NCBI GenBank assembly: GCA_022842465.1
Contig: JALHPN010000057.1
Location: 1-41,905, forward strand
DNA from: Polyangiaceae bacterium
Lineage (GTDB): Bacteria > Myxococcota_A > Polyangia > Polyangiales > Polyangiaceae
Length of the DNA stretch: 41,905 nt
Direction of reading: 5' to 3'
Positions 1 to 8,265 of the stretch are shown piece after piece. Below the pieces are notes generated by a model. It was not told the DNA's origin, made no database searches, and was given only the letters and a program-made list of their open reading frames with translations. Each line of letters starts with the position of its first letter. The first letter of the stretch is position 1. Made by a program: the position numbers and the translations under genes.

Positions 1-1
1 C

Positions 2-1207
2 CGCCGCGGATTCCATCTCGAGATCGGCGACCACCGCGTCGAGACGAGCCCGGCCGCCTTCGCTGCCGTGGAGGCGCGGCTCGCGGGCGCCGCGAGCCCG
101 CGAGCAGCCGGCGAGGTGGGGCATGCCCTCGCCAAGGAGATTCGCGCCTTCCTCCCGGCGTACCTCGCCCTCCACGCGAAGGACGCGAACGCGGCGGAGG
201 CGAAGTACGGGTCGCTCCTCGAGGCGACGAGCACCACCGTCTCGGCGCTCTACAACCACGCCGCGAAGGCGGAGGGCTCGGTGGGTGCCGCGCTCCTCTC
301 GCCTGTCGCGCGTGCGCTCGACGAGGGAGGCGCGAAGCAGAACGCGCAGATCCTCTTCCGGCGGATCGAGAGCAACGACGCTGCGCCGCCGGCGGACCGC
401 GCCTTCGCGCTCTCACGCGTCGCCGACGCGTTCGTCGAGGACGTGCGCGTCTGGCAGAAGGAGCCCGTCACGCCCTTCGAGCAAGCGGTCCTCCAGATCC
501 GCGGCGCGCCCGGGTGGCACGGCGCGCTCGGCCAGGCGACGTTCCGCCTCCGGATGGCCGCCGACCTCGAGCCCGATCCCGCGCGGAAGAGCGAGCTCTT
601 CGCGCGCAGCAAGGTCCTCGAAGGCGAGATGTTTCCTGTCGCCGTCGCGAAGCCCGTCGACACGTCGAGCTTCTCGTCGCGTGACCGTCGGCTGCTCCAG
701 GCGCTCGTCCAGCTGAAGGAGCGCGGGTACGATCTCGCGATCGATCGCGCGAGCGAGCCGAGCGAGTTCCACTTCCTGCCGCCTTCGGACGGGCAGAAAG
801 TGCTCACGGTCGGCTACGGTCGAGGCGACGGTCTCCGCGTGCCCGCCGCGGCGGACGACGTGCTCCGGCACGAGCTCCAGCACCTCTACGACTGGTCCCA
901 GGGCAAGCTGAAGCCGCTCGGGCAGAGCACGGCGGCGGACCACACCCGCGCCGAGCTCCGGGCGAACTACGCGGCGACGAAGGACGTCTCGAAGGCGATC
1001 GCGATGACGCGCGTGCTCCACCCCGCGACCGCCCTGGAGATCGACGGTCTCCGCGCGCAGATCGAGGGCGAGTGGAAAGCCGCGGGTCGCGGAGGGAACC
1101 TCGATCGCGCCGTGTTCGCGCGCTCGATGCGCTCGTGGCGCGAGGTCCGCGGAGGCGCCGATCCGGGACCCGAAGGTGGCCCCGTCCGCGCCGACGCCAC
1201 CCCCTGA
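2..1207 (+). CDS. Zincin-like putative metallopeptidase, 5' partial
   Basis: The frame is open to the left edge, so the true start lies outside the window; the first internal start is GTG at 68. The C-terminal third carries HELQH (His codon at 869), followed by LYDW and, about 30 residues on, AELRAN. The order HELxHxYD then E-[IL]-R-A resembles the Atp23/M76 zincin layout, in which the two His and a Glu act on or near zinc. This is pattern matching, not homology shown by search. The N-terminal part is helical, charged and unlike anything I recognise. The tail is Gly/Pro-rich and probably disordered. No membrane segment is visible; whether an export signal lies upstream cannot be seen. The stop lies just upstream of the antiporter gene. 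Protease activity is inferred only from the motif. Confidence 0.7.
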   Translation, partial: RRGFHLEIGDHRVETSPAAFAAVEARLAGAASPRAAGEVGHALAKEIRAFLPAYLALHAKDANAAEAKYGSLLEATSTTVSALYNHAAKAEGSVGAALLSPVARALDEGGAKQNAQILFRRIESNDAAPPADRAFALSRVADAFVEDVRVWQKEPVTPFEQAVLQIRGAPGWHGALGQATFRLRMAADLEPDPARKSELFARSKVLEGEMFPVAVAKPVDTSSFSSRDRRLLQALVQLKERGYDLAIDRASEPSEFHFLPPSDGQKVLTVGYGRGDGLRVPAAADDVLRHELQHLYDWSQGKLKPLGQSTAADHTRAELRANYAATKDVSKAIAMTRVLHPATALEIDGLRAQIEGEWKAAGRGGNLDRAVFARSMRSWREVRGGADPGPEGGPVRADATP

Positions 1208-1283
1208 GCGACCGCACGATCGCACCGCGGGTGTGCGTCACGCGCGCGCATGCTTCCTGCAACGCTCGCGCCTCGAGGCATCC

Positions 1284-2690
1284 TTGGGGTTCGAGGCAGC
1301 ACCTCTTCCGTTCTCTGCGTGGCTCGCCATCGTAGGCGGCCTCTTGCTCGTGCTCGCCCTGACGTCGTCGTACGTCCGTCGCCTCCCCGTCTCGACGTCC
1401 ACCCTCTACCTCGGCCTGGGTGTGCTCGCGGGCCCGCTCGGGATCTCTTGGCTCTCGATCGACGTGCGAGCGGCGGCGCCGTGGTTCGAGCGGGTCACGG
1501 AGATCGGCGTCATCCTCGCCCTCTTCGTCGGGGGGCTGAAGCTGCGGCTCCCGCCGTCCGACCGGCGCTGGGTGCCCGCCTACCTGCTCGCGGGCCCGGT
1601 CATGGTCCTGACCATCGGTGCGGTCGCGCTGGTGGCGCACCTGCTCTTCCGGCTCGACCTCGCCGCTTCGCTTCTCCTCGGCGCCCTCCTCGCGCCGACC
1701 GATCCGGTGCTCGCGAGCGCGATCTCGCTCGCGGACGCGCGCGATCGCGATCGAATGCGCTACGGGCTCTCGGGCGAGGCCGGCCTCAACGACGGGATGG
1801 CCTTCCCCTTCGTCGTGCTCGCGCTCGGTCTCCACGAGCACGGCGGCGCAGGGGCCTGGCTCGGGGAGTGGGCGGTGCGGCGTCTCCTCTGGGCGGTCCC
1901 GACCGCCCTCGTCCTCGGCTACCTGCTCGGCAATCGCGTCGGACGGTTCGCGATGGCGCTGCGGCACAAGCACCGCGATCGGGGCTCGCCGACCGACTTT
2001 CTCGCGCTCGCCATCATCGCGCTCTCGTACGTCGGCGCGGAGGCGATCGGCGCCTGGGGTTTCCTCGCCGTCTTCGCCGCCGGCGTCGGCCTCCGGAGCG
2101 CGGAGAGCGCCGTCATCGCGGCGACGCCGCACCCGCACCTCTCGGGCCGCACGCATCCGCCGGCCGAGCACATCGTTCCGGCGGTGATCGAGCCCGACGC
2201 GCTCGACGAGCCGTCGGTCGCCGCAGGCGCCGTCGTGAGCGAGACGACGTCGTTCGGCGACACGGCCGAGCGCATCGTGGAGATGTCGCTCGTGCTGATC
2301 GTCGGCGTCTCGCTCGCCGCCCACTTCGACGTCCGCGCGATCCCCCTCGCGCTCGTCCTGTTCTTCGTGATCCGACCGGCAGCGACCTTCCTCGTGCTCC
2401 GCCGCACGCGGACGCGGCTCTTGCAGCGCGCGCTCCTCGGCTGGTTCGGGATCCGCGGCCTCGGCAGCTTGTACTACCTCGCCTATGCGCTCCAGCACGG
2501 ACTCACCGGGCCCGCCGCAGACGACGTGGCGAACGTCTGCATCACCGTCGTCGCGCTGAGCATCGTCGTGCACGGCATCAGCGCGACGCCGATACTCTCG
2601 TTCTACGAGCGCGCGGAGACGCGCCGACGCGCCGAGCGCGATCGCCGCGCCTCGGGCCCGAGGCGCGGCCCGGCGGTCGCCGCGTCCTGA
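1284..2690 (+). CDS. CPA1-family cation/proton antiporter
   Basis: Polytopic inner-membrane protein of the NhaP-like CPA1 type, expected to exchange Na+ or K+ for H+. The sequence shows successive hydrophobic helices, the APTDPVLAS segment and the SGEAGLNDGMAFPF segment; the latter carries the Asn-Asp pair typical of CPA1 transport sites. The final helices include GWFGIRGLGSLYY, also typical of the family. Between the middle helices is a hydrophilic His/Pro-rich loop (GRTHPPAEH region) that looks like an insertion. The start is uncertain: TTG 1284 has a CGAGG 5 bases upstream and puts the first helix about 12 residues in; GTG 1233 and ATG 1176 are in frame, the latter overlapping the previous gene. 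The gene ends 4 bases from a convergent neighbour. Ion specificity cannot be told. Confidence 0.9.
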   Translation: MGFEAAPLPFSAWLAIVGGLLLVLALTSSYVRRLPVSTSTLYLGLGVLAGPLGISWLSIDVRAAAPWFERVTEIGVILALFVGGLKLRLPPSDRRWVPAYLLAGPVMVLTIGAVALVAHLLFRLDLAASLLLGALLAPTDPVLASAISLADARDRDRMRYGLSGEAGLNDGMAFPFVVLALGLHEHGGAGAWLGEWAVRRLLWAVPTALVLGYLLGNRVGRFAMALRHKHRDRGSPTDFLALAIIALSYVGAEAIGAWGFLAVFAAGVGLRSAESAVIAATPHPHLSGRTHPPAEHIVPAVIEPDALDEPSVAAGAVVSETTSFGDTAERIVEMSLVLIVGVSLAAHFDVRAIPLALVLFFVIRPAATFLVLRRTRTRLLQRALLGWFGIRGLGSLYYLAYALQHGLTGPAADDVANVCITVVALSIVVHGISATPILSFYERAETRRRAERDRRASGPRRGPAVAAS

Positions 2691-2694
2691 TCGC

Positions 2695-3366
2695 TCATCG
2701 CGCGGGCTTCGAGCCGAGGAAGAGCACGTGGGACGCGCGCGACCCGGTGCGGATCGGGACCCGGAGCACCTCGGGATCGAAGCCGAACCGCTCGAGGCGC
2801 TGGGCGTACTTCGCGTTCGGTCCTGCGGACCAGACCGCGAGCACCCCGCCCGGCGCCAGCGCGTTCCAGCACGCGCGCGTTCCGTTGTCGCCGTAGAGGC
2901 GCTGGTTCTTCGCCTGGGAAAGAGCCTGCGGGCCGTTGTCGACGTCGAGGAGGATCACGTCGAACTCGCGCCGCGCACGGGCGATGACGTCGTAGCAGTC
3001 CCCTACGACGATCTCGCACCTCGGATCGTCGCAAGGATTGTCGTTCAGGTGGCCGATGAGCCGGCGGTTCCAGTCCACGAGCTCGGGGACGAGCTCGGCG
3101 ACGGTGACGTGCGCCGTCTCCGGGACGAGATCGAGCGTCGCACGCAGCGTGTACCCGAGCCCGAGCCCGCCGATGAGGACGTGCTCGGGATCCTCTGCGC
3201 GCGCGATGCCCTCCTCCGCGAGCGAGATCTCCGACTGATGCGCGCGGTTCGACATCAGCACCCGCTGGTCGACCCGGACCACCCAGTCGTCGCCGTGACG
3301 CGCCAGCACGAACTCGTTGTTCCCGACGCGTGCGGTCTCGACCGCCTCCCAGTTCAACATCTGCAC
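2695..3366 (-). CDS. Spermidine-synthase-like methyltransferase-fold protein
   Basis: Cytoplasmic Rossmann-fold protein of about 223 residues resembling the polyamine aminopropyltransferase (SpeE-like) family. Visible motifs are HVLIGGLGLGYTLRATL (nucleotide-binding glycine loop), VTVAELVPELVDW (acidic end of strand 2), VVGDCYDVI and FDVILLDVDNGP, followed by LAPGGVLAVWS. The sequence is shorter than true spermidine synthases (about 280-300 residues), and the usual substrate-binding Asp-rich gate motif is not clear. It could therefore be a spermidine-synthase-like methyltransferase rather than a polyamine enzyme. GTG 3366 or ATG 3360 can start it. It lies 6 bases downstream of the CDF transporter on the same strand and is probably co-transcribed. 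Confidence 0.82.
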   Translation of the reverse strand: MQMLNWEAVETARVGNNEFVLARHGDDWVVRVDQRVLMSNRAHQSEISLAEEGIARAEDPEHVLIGGLGLGYTLRATLDLVPETAHVTVAELVPELVDWNRRLIGHLNDNPCDDPRCEIVVGDCYDVIARARREFDVILLDVDNGPQALSQAKNQRLYGDNGTRACWNALAPGGVLAVWSAGPNAKYAQRLERFGFDPEVLRVPIRTGSRASHVLFLGSKPAR

Positions 3367-3372
3367 GCGAGC

Positions 3373-4293
3373 CTAGGGGGGATCGCCGCCCTTCACCAGC
3401 GTCAGCGGCGCCGGGTTCACGTGGACGACGACCTCGGCGACGTCCTCGTCCTGCTCGAGCCTCGTCGTGACGGCGTGGGCGACCTCGTGCGCGTCGTGGA
3501 GAGGCGTCTCCCCGGCCACGGCGATCTCGACCTGGACGTGCAGCGAGGACCCGGCCCATGTCGCGATGAGCTTGTCGACGCTCACGACACGAGCGACCTC
3601 TGCCGCCGCCCGCGTGAGGCGCTCGGTCGTCTCCGGCGGCGCCGCCGCGCTCATCACGAGCCCGATGTTCTCGCGCGCGAGGCGGATCCCGGAGATGGCG
3701 ACGTAGATCGCGATGGGGAGCGCGAGCCAGGCGTCGGCAGCCGGGTGTCCCCAGCGCGCGGCTCCGAAGCCGACGATCGCCACGCTGCAGAGGAGCACGT
3801 CGTTGCGCGCGTCGATGCGGAGCGCGCGCAGCGCCGCGTTCGCGCGGCCGCGCCCGACCTCGCGCGTCGCGACGGCCACGATGACGCTCTTGAAGGCGGC
3901 CTTCGCGACGAAGGCGACCGCGACCGGCCACTCGAGGATCGGGTGGGCGCCGGTCACGAGCGCGGAGGCCGCGGTCCGGAGGACCTCGAAGGCGAGCAGG
4001 CTCGTGAGCACGGCCACGAGGAGAGCAGCGAGCGGCTCCGCGCGAGCGTGGCCGAGCGGATGCTCGTCGTCGGCCGGCTGCGCGGCCTCGCGGACCGCCC
4101 AGGCGAGGACCGCGCCGCCGACGACGTCGGAGATCGAGTCGGCAGCCTGCGCGAGCGCGAGTTGGCTCGCGAAGACGACGTACACCCCGACGAGCGCGAC
4201 GACCATCGCGAGGCTGCCTGCCACGCTCGCGTACGCGATGCGCTCGGGCGAGGACGAGGACGAAGACGAGGTCACGGCGGGCGCGACGACCAT
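3373..4293 (-). CDS. Cation diffusion facilitator (CDF) metal transporter
   Basis: Inner-membrane divalent-metal/proton antiporter of 306 residues, with about six membrane helices and a C-terminal cytoplasmic metal-binding domain (residues ~220-306, ending in VVVHVNPAPL). TM2 has D52-x3-D56 (ADSISDVVGG) and TM5 has D161-x3-D165 (DARNDVLLC). HPLGHAR at 78-84 follows TM2 as usual. In the well-studied Zn/Fe exporters the TM5 position is His-x3-Asp; an all-Asp site is associated in the family with Mn2+ (or Fe2+) transport, so manganese is a reasonable guess. The N-terminus has a run of Ser. The spermidine-synthase-like gene follows 6 bases later. Confidence 0.9.
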   Translation of the reverse strand: MVVAPAVTSSSSSSSPERIAYASVAGSLAMVVALVGVYVVFASQLALAQAADSISDVVGGAVLAWAVREAAQPADDEHPLGHARAEPLAALLVAVLTSLLAFEVLRTAASALVTGAHPILEWPVAVAFVAKAAFKSVIVAVATREVGRGRANAALRALRIDARNDVLLCSVAIVGFGAARWGHPAADAWLALPIAIYVAISGIRLARENIGLVMSAAAPPETTERLTRAAAEVARVVSVDKLIATWAGSSLHVQVEIAVAGETPLHDAHEVAHAVTTRLEQDEDVAEVVVHVNPAPLTLVKGGDPP

Positions 4294-4346
4294 ACCACCG
4301 CCGCACGCGGCTTTACGCGCGCGCGCGACGCCCGCAGAGTGGGGAG

Positions 4347-5147
4347 ATGGCGCTCCCCAGCCGACCGCAGATGTTCCACATCCCCGTGTGCCCGTTCTCC
4401 CAGCGCGTGGAGATCGTGCTGGGCCTCAAGGGCGAGACGGCGGCCGTCGACTTCCACGTCGTCGACATCACGAAGCCGCGTTCGCCCGAGCTGCTCGCGA
4501 AGACGCGCGGGACGACCGCCCTCCCCGTCCTCGAGCTCGAGGACGGCACCGTCCTCAAGGAGAGCCTCGTCCTCATGGACTTCTTCGAGGACCGCTTCTC
4601 CGCGCGCCCGGTGCGGCAGCAGGATCCGACGCGGCGCGCCGTCGAGCGGATGATGACGCTCATGGAGAGAGACTTCGTCCCGGCCGGGTACCGGTACGTC
4701 CTGAACCAGAACGCCGCGAAGCGCGACGGGTTCAAAGACGAGCTCCTCGCCCAGTACCGCGCGCTCGACGCGTTCCTGACGGACCACAGCCCGCGGGGCA
4801 CGTTCCTCTTCGAGGACTTCGGGTGGGTCGAGGCCGTGTTCACCCCGATGTTCCAGCGCTTCTGGTTCCTCGAGTACTACGAGGGCTTCGAGCTCCCCGA
4901 CGCCGCGGAGTACGCGCGCGTCCGCACGTGGCGTGACGCCTGCATCCAGCATCCGCGAGCGCAGCAGGTCACGAAGGAGGCGATCGTGAAGCTCTACTAC
5001 GACTACGCGAAGGGGGCGGGGAACGGCGCGCTCCTCCCCGGCCGAACGCGATCGTCGTTCGTGTTCGAGCCGCGCTGGGAGGACCGCCCCTGGCCGCCCA
5101 CCGACAAGTACGGACGTGCCGCGACGGATGGAGAGCTCGGGCTGTGA
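4347..5147 (+). CDS. Glutathione S-transferase family protein
   Basis: Cytosolic protein of 266 residues with an N-terminal thioredoxin-like GST domain (about 8-90) and an all-helical C-terminal domain (about 100-220). The active-site segment reads PVCPFSQRVEIVL with Cys15 where omega-type and dehydroascorbate-reductase-like GSTs have their catalytic Cys, so thiol transfer or glutathionyl reduction is more likely than classical conjugation. TALPVLELEDG holds the cis-Pro, and LKESLVLMDFFED matches the glutathione-binding ES region. The C-terminus beyond residue 220 (RWEDRPWPPTDKYGR) is an extension I do not recognise. The gene is convergent with the next; a short hairpin lies between them. Confidence 0.88.
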   Translation: MALPSRPQMFHIPVCPFSQRVEIVLGLKGETAAVDFHVVDITKPRSPELLAKTRGTTALPVLELEDGTVLKESLVLMDFFEDRFSARPVRQQDPTRRAVERMMTLMERDFVPAGYRYVLNQNAAKRDGFKDELLAQYRALDAFLTDHSPRGTFLFEDFGWVEAVFTPMFQRFWFLEYYEGFELPDAAEYARVRTWRDACIQHPRAQQVTKEAIVKLYYDYAKGAGNGALLPGRTRSSFVFEPRWEDRPWPPTDKYGRAATDGELGL

Positions 5148-5152
5148 TCTGC

Positions 5153-5171
5153 TCTGAGCCGCGAGCTCAGA
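5153..5171. terminator. Hairpin between convergent genes
   Basis: TCTGAGC at 5153-5159 pairs perfectly with GCTCAGA at 5165-5171 around a five-base loop. It sits 5 bases after the GST stop and includes the stop codon of the opposite-strand gene. There is no U-tract. It may act as a bidirectional terminator or 3'-end stabiliser; this is inferred from position only. Confidence 0.4.
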
Positions 5172-6363
5172 AGAGCGGGCTGCCCGACCGCCAGCCCTCT
5201 CGGCGGTACTGGTCGAGCGAGAGGTCGCCCCGGGCCGCGGTGGTCGACCTCGGCTCGTAGCGCGCCGTGCGGCCCTCGACCTCGACGGGCGAGACGGCGG
5301 TGACGGCCTTGCCGGTGCGGACGTCGACGATCGCCTTCACGTTGACGATCTTCGGAGGGGTGAAGCGCGCCTTCCCGTCGAGACCCCGCTCGTAGGGCTG
5401 GGGGATGACGAGGCGACCGCCCCAGTCGGCGTCGTTCGTCTCTTCGCCGCCCTCGAAGAAGCTCGCGCGGTCGTGCGTGAACATGCGGAGCTTCGACCCC
5501 GCGACCGGGACGGTCAGGCGAGGCGAGCCCGCGCCCACGTCCTTCACGTCCGGGTTCATGGCAGGGAGCGGGGTGAAGCGACCGGCGCCGTCGCGCCGCG
5601 TCGTCTCTGCCGCCGCCTTTCCGGCGACCGGCGTGAAGCGGCCCAGGTCGTCACGACGCGCCGGCGTGGGCGGCATCGCCTGCGCCGCGCCGAGAGACGC
5701 GCCGCTCCAGTCGGTGGTCGCGTTGAAGGAGAAGTCGCCGCCCGCTCCGAGGACCTGATCGTTGCCGGAGGCGACGACGACGCCGTCCGCGTCGTAGATG
5801 GTCAGCGTGCGATCGAGGCCGCGCCGGAGGTAGAGCCGTCCGCTCGGCGGGAGGTCGCCGCCCGGCTCGTCGACGGTGACCTCGGACATCCCGAAGCCGC
5901 CGGAGCGTACCCAGCGCGTCACCCTGCGATCGGGCGCGCGCGTCACGACGAGCACGCTGTCGCCGTCACGGAGCGATCCCTCCACGGCAGCGGGGACGGA
6001 CTCGCCGCGGAGTCGCATGCGGTAGGGCTTGTGCGTGATCGGCGCGCTCGTGTTCCACGCCTTCTGGACGAAGGAGATGACGTCGCGCGGCGCCTTCACC
6101 GTCGGGGCGGCCACGTGCGCGGCCGCGCTCGAGGATCGAGGCGACGCATGCGCGGCGGACGCCCCGAGGTGAAGCGTCGCAGGGAGAGGGGCAGCGTGAG
6201 CGGCCGGCGCGACCGGCAAGGCGACGTGCGCATGGGCCGACGCAGGAGCCGGAGAGCGAGGCGCGGCGGCGACGCGCACCGGCGCGTGCGTCTCCGCGTG
6301 GGCCGCGGACGCGAACGCGGAGAAGGCCATGAGGGCGACGGGGAGGAGCAGGCGGCAACGCAT
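5167..6363 (-). CDS. Exported Ala/His-rich protein of unknown function
   Basis: A protein of 398 residues with a clear Sec signal peptide (MRCRLLLPVALMAFSAF, cleavage near AHA-E at 24). A low-complexity Ala/Pro/His region follows (25-90), then a globular part. That part contains DGDSVLVVTRAPDRRVTRW and a beta-rich section at 160-215. Residues 236-245 (RRDDLGRFTP) and 256-265 (RRDGAGRFTP) are a direct repeat, and KARFTP recurs at 331-336, which suggests short binding or processing motifs. No catalytic motif or membrane helix beyond the signal is visible. It is probably periplasmic or secreted. A 10-base palindrome TGATGCATCA (6363-6372) abuts the start codon and could be an operator. Function unknown. 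Confidence 0.75.
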   Translation of the reverse strand: MRCRLLLPVALMAFSAFASAAHAETHAPVRVAAAPRSPAPASAHAHVALPVAPAAHAAPLPATLHLGASAAHASPRSSSAAAHVAAPTVKAPRDVISFVQKAWNTSAPITHKPYRMRLRGESVPAAVEGSLRDGDSVLVVTRAPDRRVTRWVRSGGFGMSEVTVDEPGGDLPPSGRLYLRRGLDRTLTIYDADGVVVASGNDQVLGAGGDFSFNATTDWSGASLGAAQAMPPTPARRDDLGRFTPVAGKAAAETTRRDGAGRFTPLPAMNPDVKDVGAGSPRLTVPVAGSKLRMFTHDRASFFEGGEETNDADWGGRLVIPQPYERGLDGKARFTPPKIVNVKAIVDVRTGKAVTAVSPVEVEGRTARYEPRSTTAARGDLSLDQYRREGWRSGSPLF

Positions 6364-6489
6364 GATGCATCAGGTCGGAGCAGGATGTATGCCTCGCGGA
6401 GAGTCGCGACGTTCCGCCGGTCAGCCTCTCGCCCCGCTCGCGTCTCGATCCGATCATGAGGCGACGGGGATCCGTCGCCTCGAAGAGGA

Positions 6490-8115
6490 TCAGCGGCTGC
6501 GGCGGCGCGCGCGAAGGGCGGTGGCGACCAGGGCGACGAGGCCGAAGGCGAGGATCCCACCGGAGCCATCGCGGCCGTGGGACGGCGCCGCGCTGCAGCC
6601 GCCCTTGTTCTCGCGCGGCTTCAGGTTGGTGAGCGGGGCGAACTCGGGCTCCTGCGCCGCGGGGCGCGAGCGATCGTCCTCACCATGTCCGGACGGCAAC
6701 TGCTGGGGGGTCGCGCTCTCGGGCGAGGGCAACTCGGTCGGCGCCGAGGAGGCGCCCGCGTCGGCGTCGCTCGCGCCGGCATCCGCGGCAGGCGAGGGCG
6801 ACGGCGGCGGCTCGTCGAGACGGATGCACGTCGGCGTCGCGAGCGTGAGATCGCAGCGGAAGCCGGTCGGGCAGCTCGTCGCCGTACAGGCCGTCACCGC
6901 AGTGCACACGCCGATCCCGCCATTTTTCACGGAGCACTGGCCGATGGCCCCGCACGAGTCCTTGCCGCCGCGCACCCGGCATCCGGCCGCGCAGATCCCG
7001 GCAGGTCCGAGGTCGTCGTCGCAGACCCTGCCGGCGCCGCAGGCGTCGTCGGAGGAGCAGCCGCACTTCGGATCCGAGAAAATCCCGGTGACGCACTGGG
7101 GCGTGCTGTTCGACAGCGCGCATGCGCCGACCTTCGTGGCGCTGCACGCGACGCACTCACCCGACTCGCACACGGGCAGCGTCGAGGTGGAGCATGCGCG
7201 CGCGCCGCCCGAGCCGAAGTCGGCCGCGCACGCGACACAGCGCTTCGAGGTCGCGTCACAGACCGGCGCGTCCTCCGGGCAGGTGTCGCTCGTCTGGCAG
7301 GCGTTCGGATCCTCCGGCGTCGCCGTCGTCCCGGGACCGGTGCTCGACGAGGTCGGGCCCGCGTACTCGATCGCCGTGCCGAATCGCTTCCAGAGCTCGA
7401 ACCAGTTGCTCGTCCCGCCGAGCGCACGGTCGCCGCCGCCGGCGCGACCGACGACGGGGGACCAGTCGTAGAGCGCCGCGGTCGCGAAGCTCCCCGGGGT
7501 GACGAGGAGCGGCGCCGGCTTGTCGCCCGTCTCCTTCGGCGCGCCACGCCTCCAGCCCTTCTCGGTCGACCGGCCCGCGCTCTGCGCGTCCATCGCCCTG
7601 CGCATCGTGCCGGCATAGCAGGTCGCCTGCTTCGTGAAGCCGACGAAGCGATCGGGGTTCGCCTGGCACGCCGCGGTGCCGGGGCAGACGCACCGGAACG
7701 CGACCTTCATCCGCTCCTCGTCGAGGTCCGTCGCGCTGACGAGGCTCGACTCGGCCTCGAGCGCGACGAGGAGCGCGAGCGGGTTGATGCGGTGCTCGCG
7801 GGCGACGTCGACGAGGATCTCGCTCACGAGCTTGCCGCCGTCGCGGTACTCCGCGAGCGGCGAGGTCGTCCGGAAGAGGAAGAAGTTCCGGAACGGCGTC
7901 GTGTCGAGGAAGGCCTGGATCTTCGCGACGTCGGGCGAGCTCCGCGACACGTCCGCGAACGCCGCGTCGTCGACGACGAGGTTCTTGTCGTAGGGCCGCG
8001 ACGCGAGCGCGGAGTCCGAGGACTCCGCGTCCTCCGTCGGAGGGGCGACGCAGGCGACGACGGAGAGAGCCGCGAGGGCGGCGAGCGTACCGAGGACGGA
8101 GCGAGCGGAGGTCAC
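6490..8115 (-). CDS. Cys-rich surface protein with MYXO-CTERM-like sorting tail
   Basis: A protein of 541 residues. The N-terminus has a lipoprotein-like signal ending VVAC (Cys22). Residues ~95-260 contain REHRINPLALLVALEAESS (E122), which resembles the catalytic-Glu region of lytic transglycosylase/lysozyme-like folds, though the rest does not clearly match. Residues ~285-440 form a Cys-rich region with repeated spacing (CxxCxxxCxxG style), as in adhesive extracellular proteins. After a Pro/Ser/Ala linker the C-terminus has the tripartite MYXO-CTERM layout: GGCS with Cys507, a hydrophobic segment (~518-535) and an Arg cluster (RARRRSR). Such tails are proposed to be processed by CAAX-type intramembrane proteases (myxosortases), and a candidate lies at 38837-39928. 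Having both a lipobox and the sorting tail is unusual. The gene is divergent from the PNP homologue. Confidence 0.82.
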   Translation of the reverse strand: MTSARSVLGTLAALAALSVVACVAPPTEDAESSDSALASRPYDKNLVVDDAAFADVSRSSPDVAKIQAFLDTTPFRNFFLFRTTSPLAEYRDGGKLVSEILVDVAREHRINPLALLVALEAESSLVSATDLDEERMKVAFRCVCPGTAACQANPDRFVGFTKQATCYAGTMRRAMDAQSAGRSTEKGWRRGAPKETGDKPAPLLVTPGSFATAALYDWSPVVGRAGGGDRALGGTSNWFELWKRFGTAIEYAGPTSSSTGPGTTATPEDPNACQTSDTCPEDAPVCDATSKRCVACAADFGSGGARACSTSTLPVCESGECVACSATKVGACALSNSTPQCVTGIFSDPKCGCSSDDACGAGRVCDDDLGPAGICAAGCRVRGGKDSCGAIGQCSVKNGGIGVCTAVTACTATSCPTGFRCDLTLATPTCIRLDEPPPSPSPAADAGASDADAGASSAPTELPSPESATPQQLPSGHGEDDRSRPAAQEPEFAPLTNLKPRENKGGCSAAPSHGRDGSGGILAFGLVALVATALRARRRSR

Positions 8116-8265
8116 GGGGCCTGCCTAAGCCACATGTGTGCCAACGTCGGTCGTGCCGTTTCCTCCGCGATTCCCGCGTGGACACGGGCGCGGAGCAGCC
8201 CGGCAGCGGGGCAGCGCCGATCCAGGCCGAGGGCTTGGAGAGTCGCGCCGTCGTAAGCTTTGCTG

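Noticed and set aside
804..2573. Long minus-strand open frame across the antiporter gene
   Set aside because: Arg/Asp/Glu/Gly-rich antisense shadow typical of GC-rich DNA; the plus strand encodes a clear membrane transporter.
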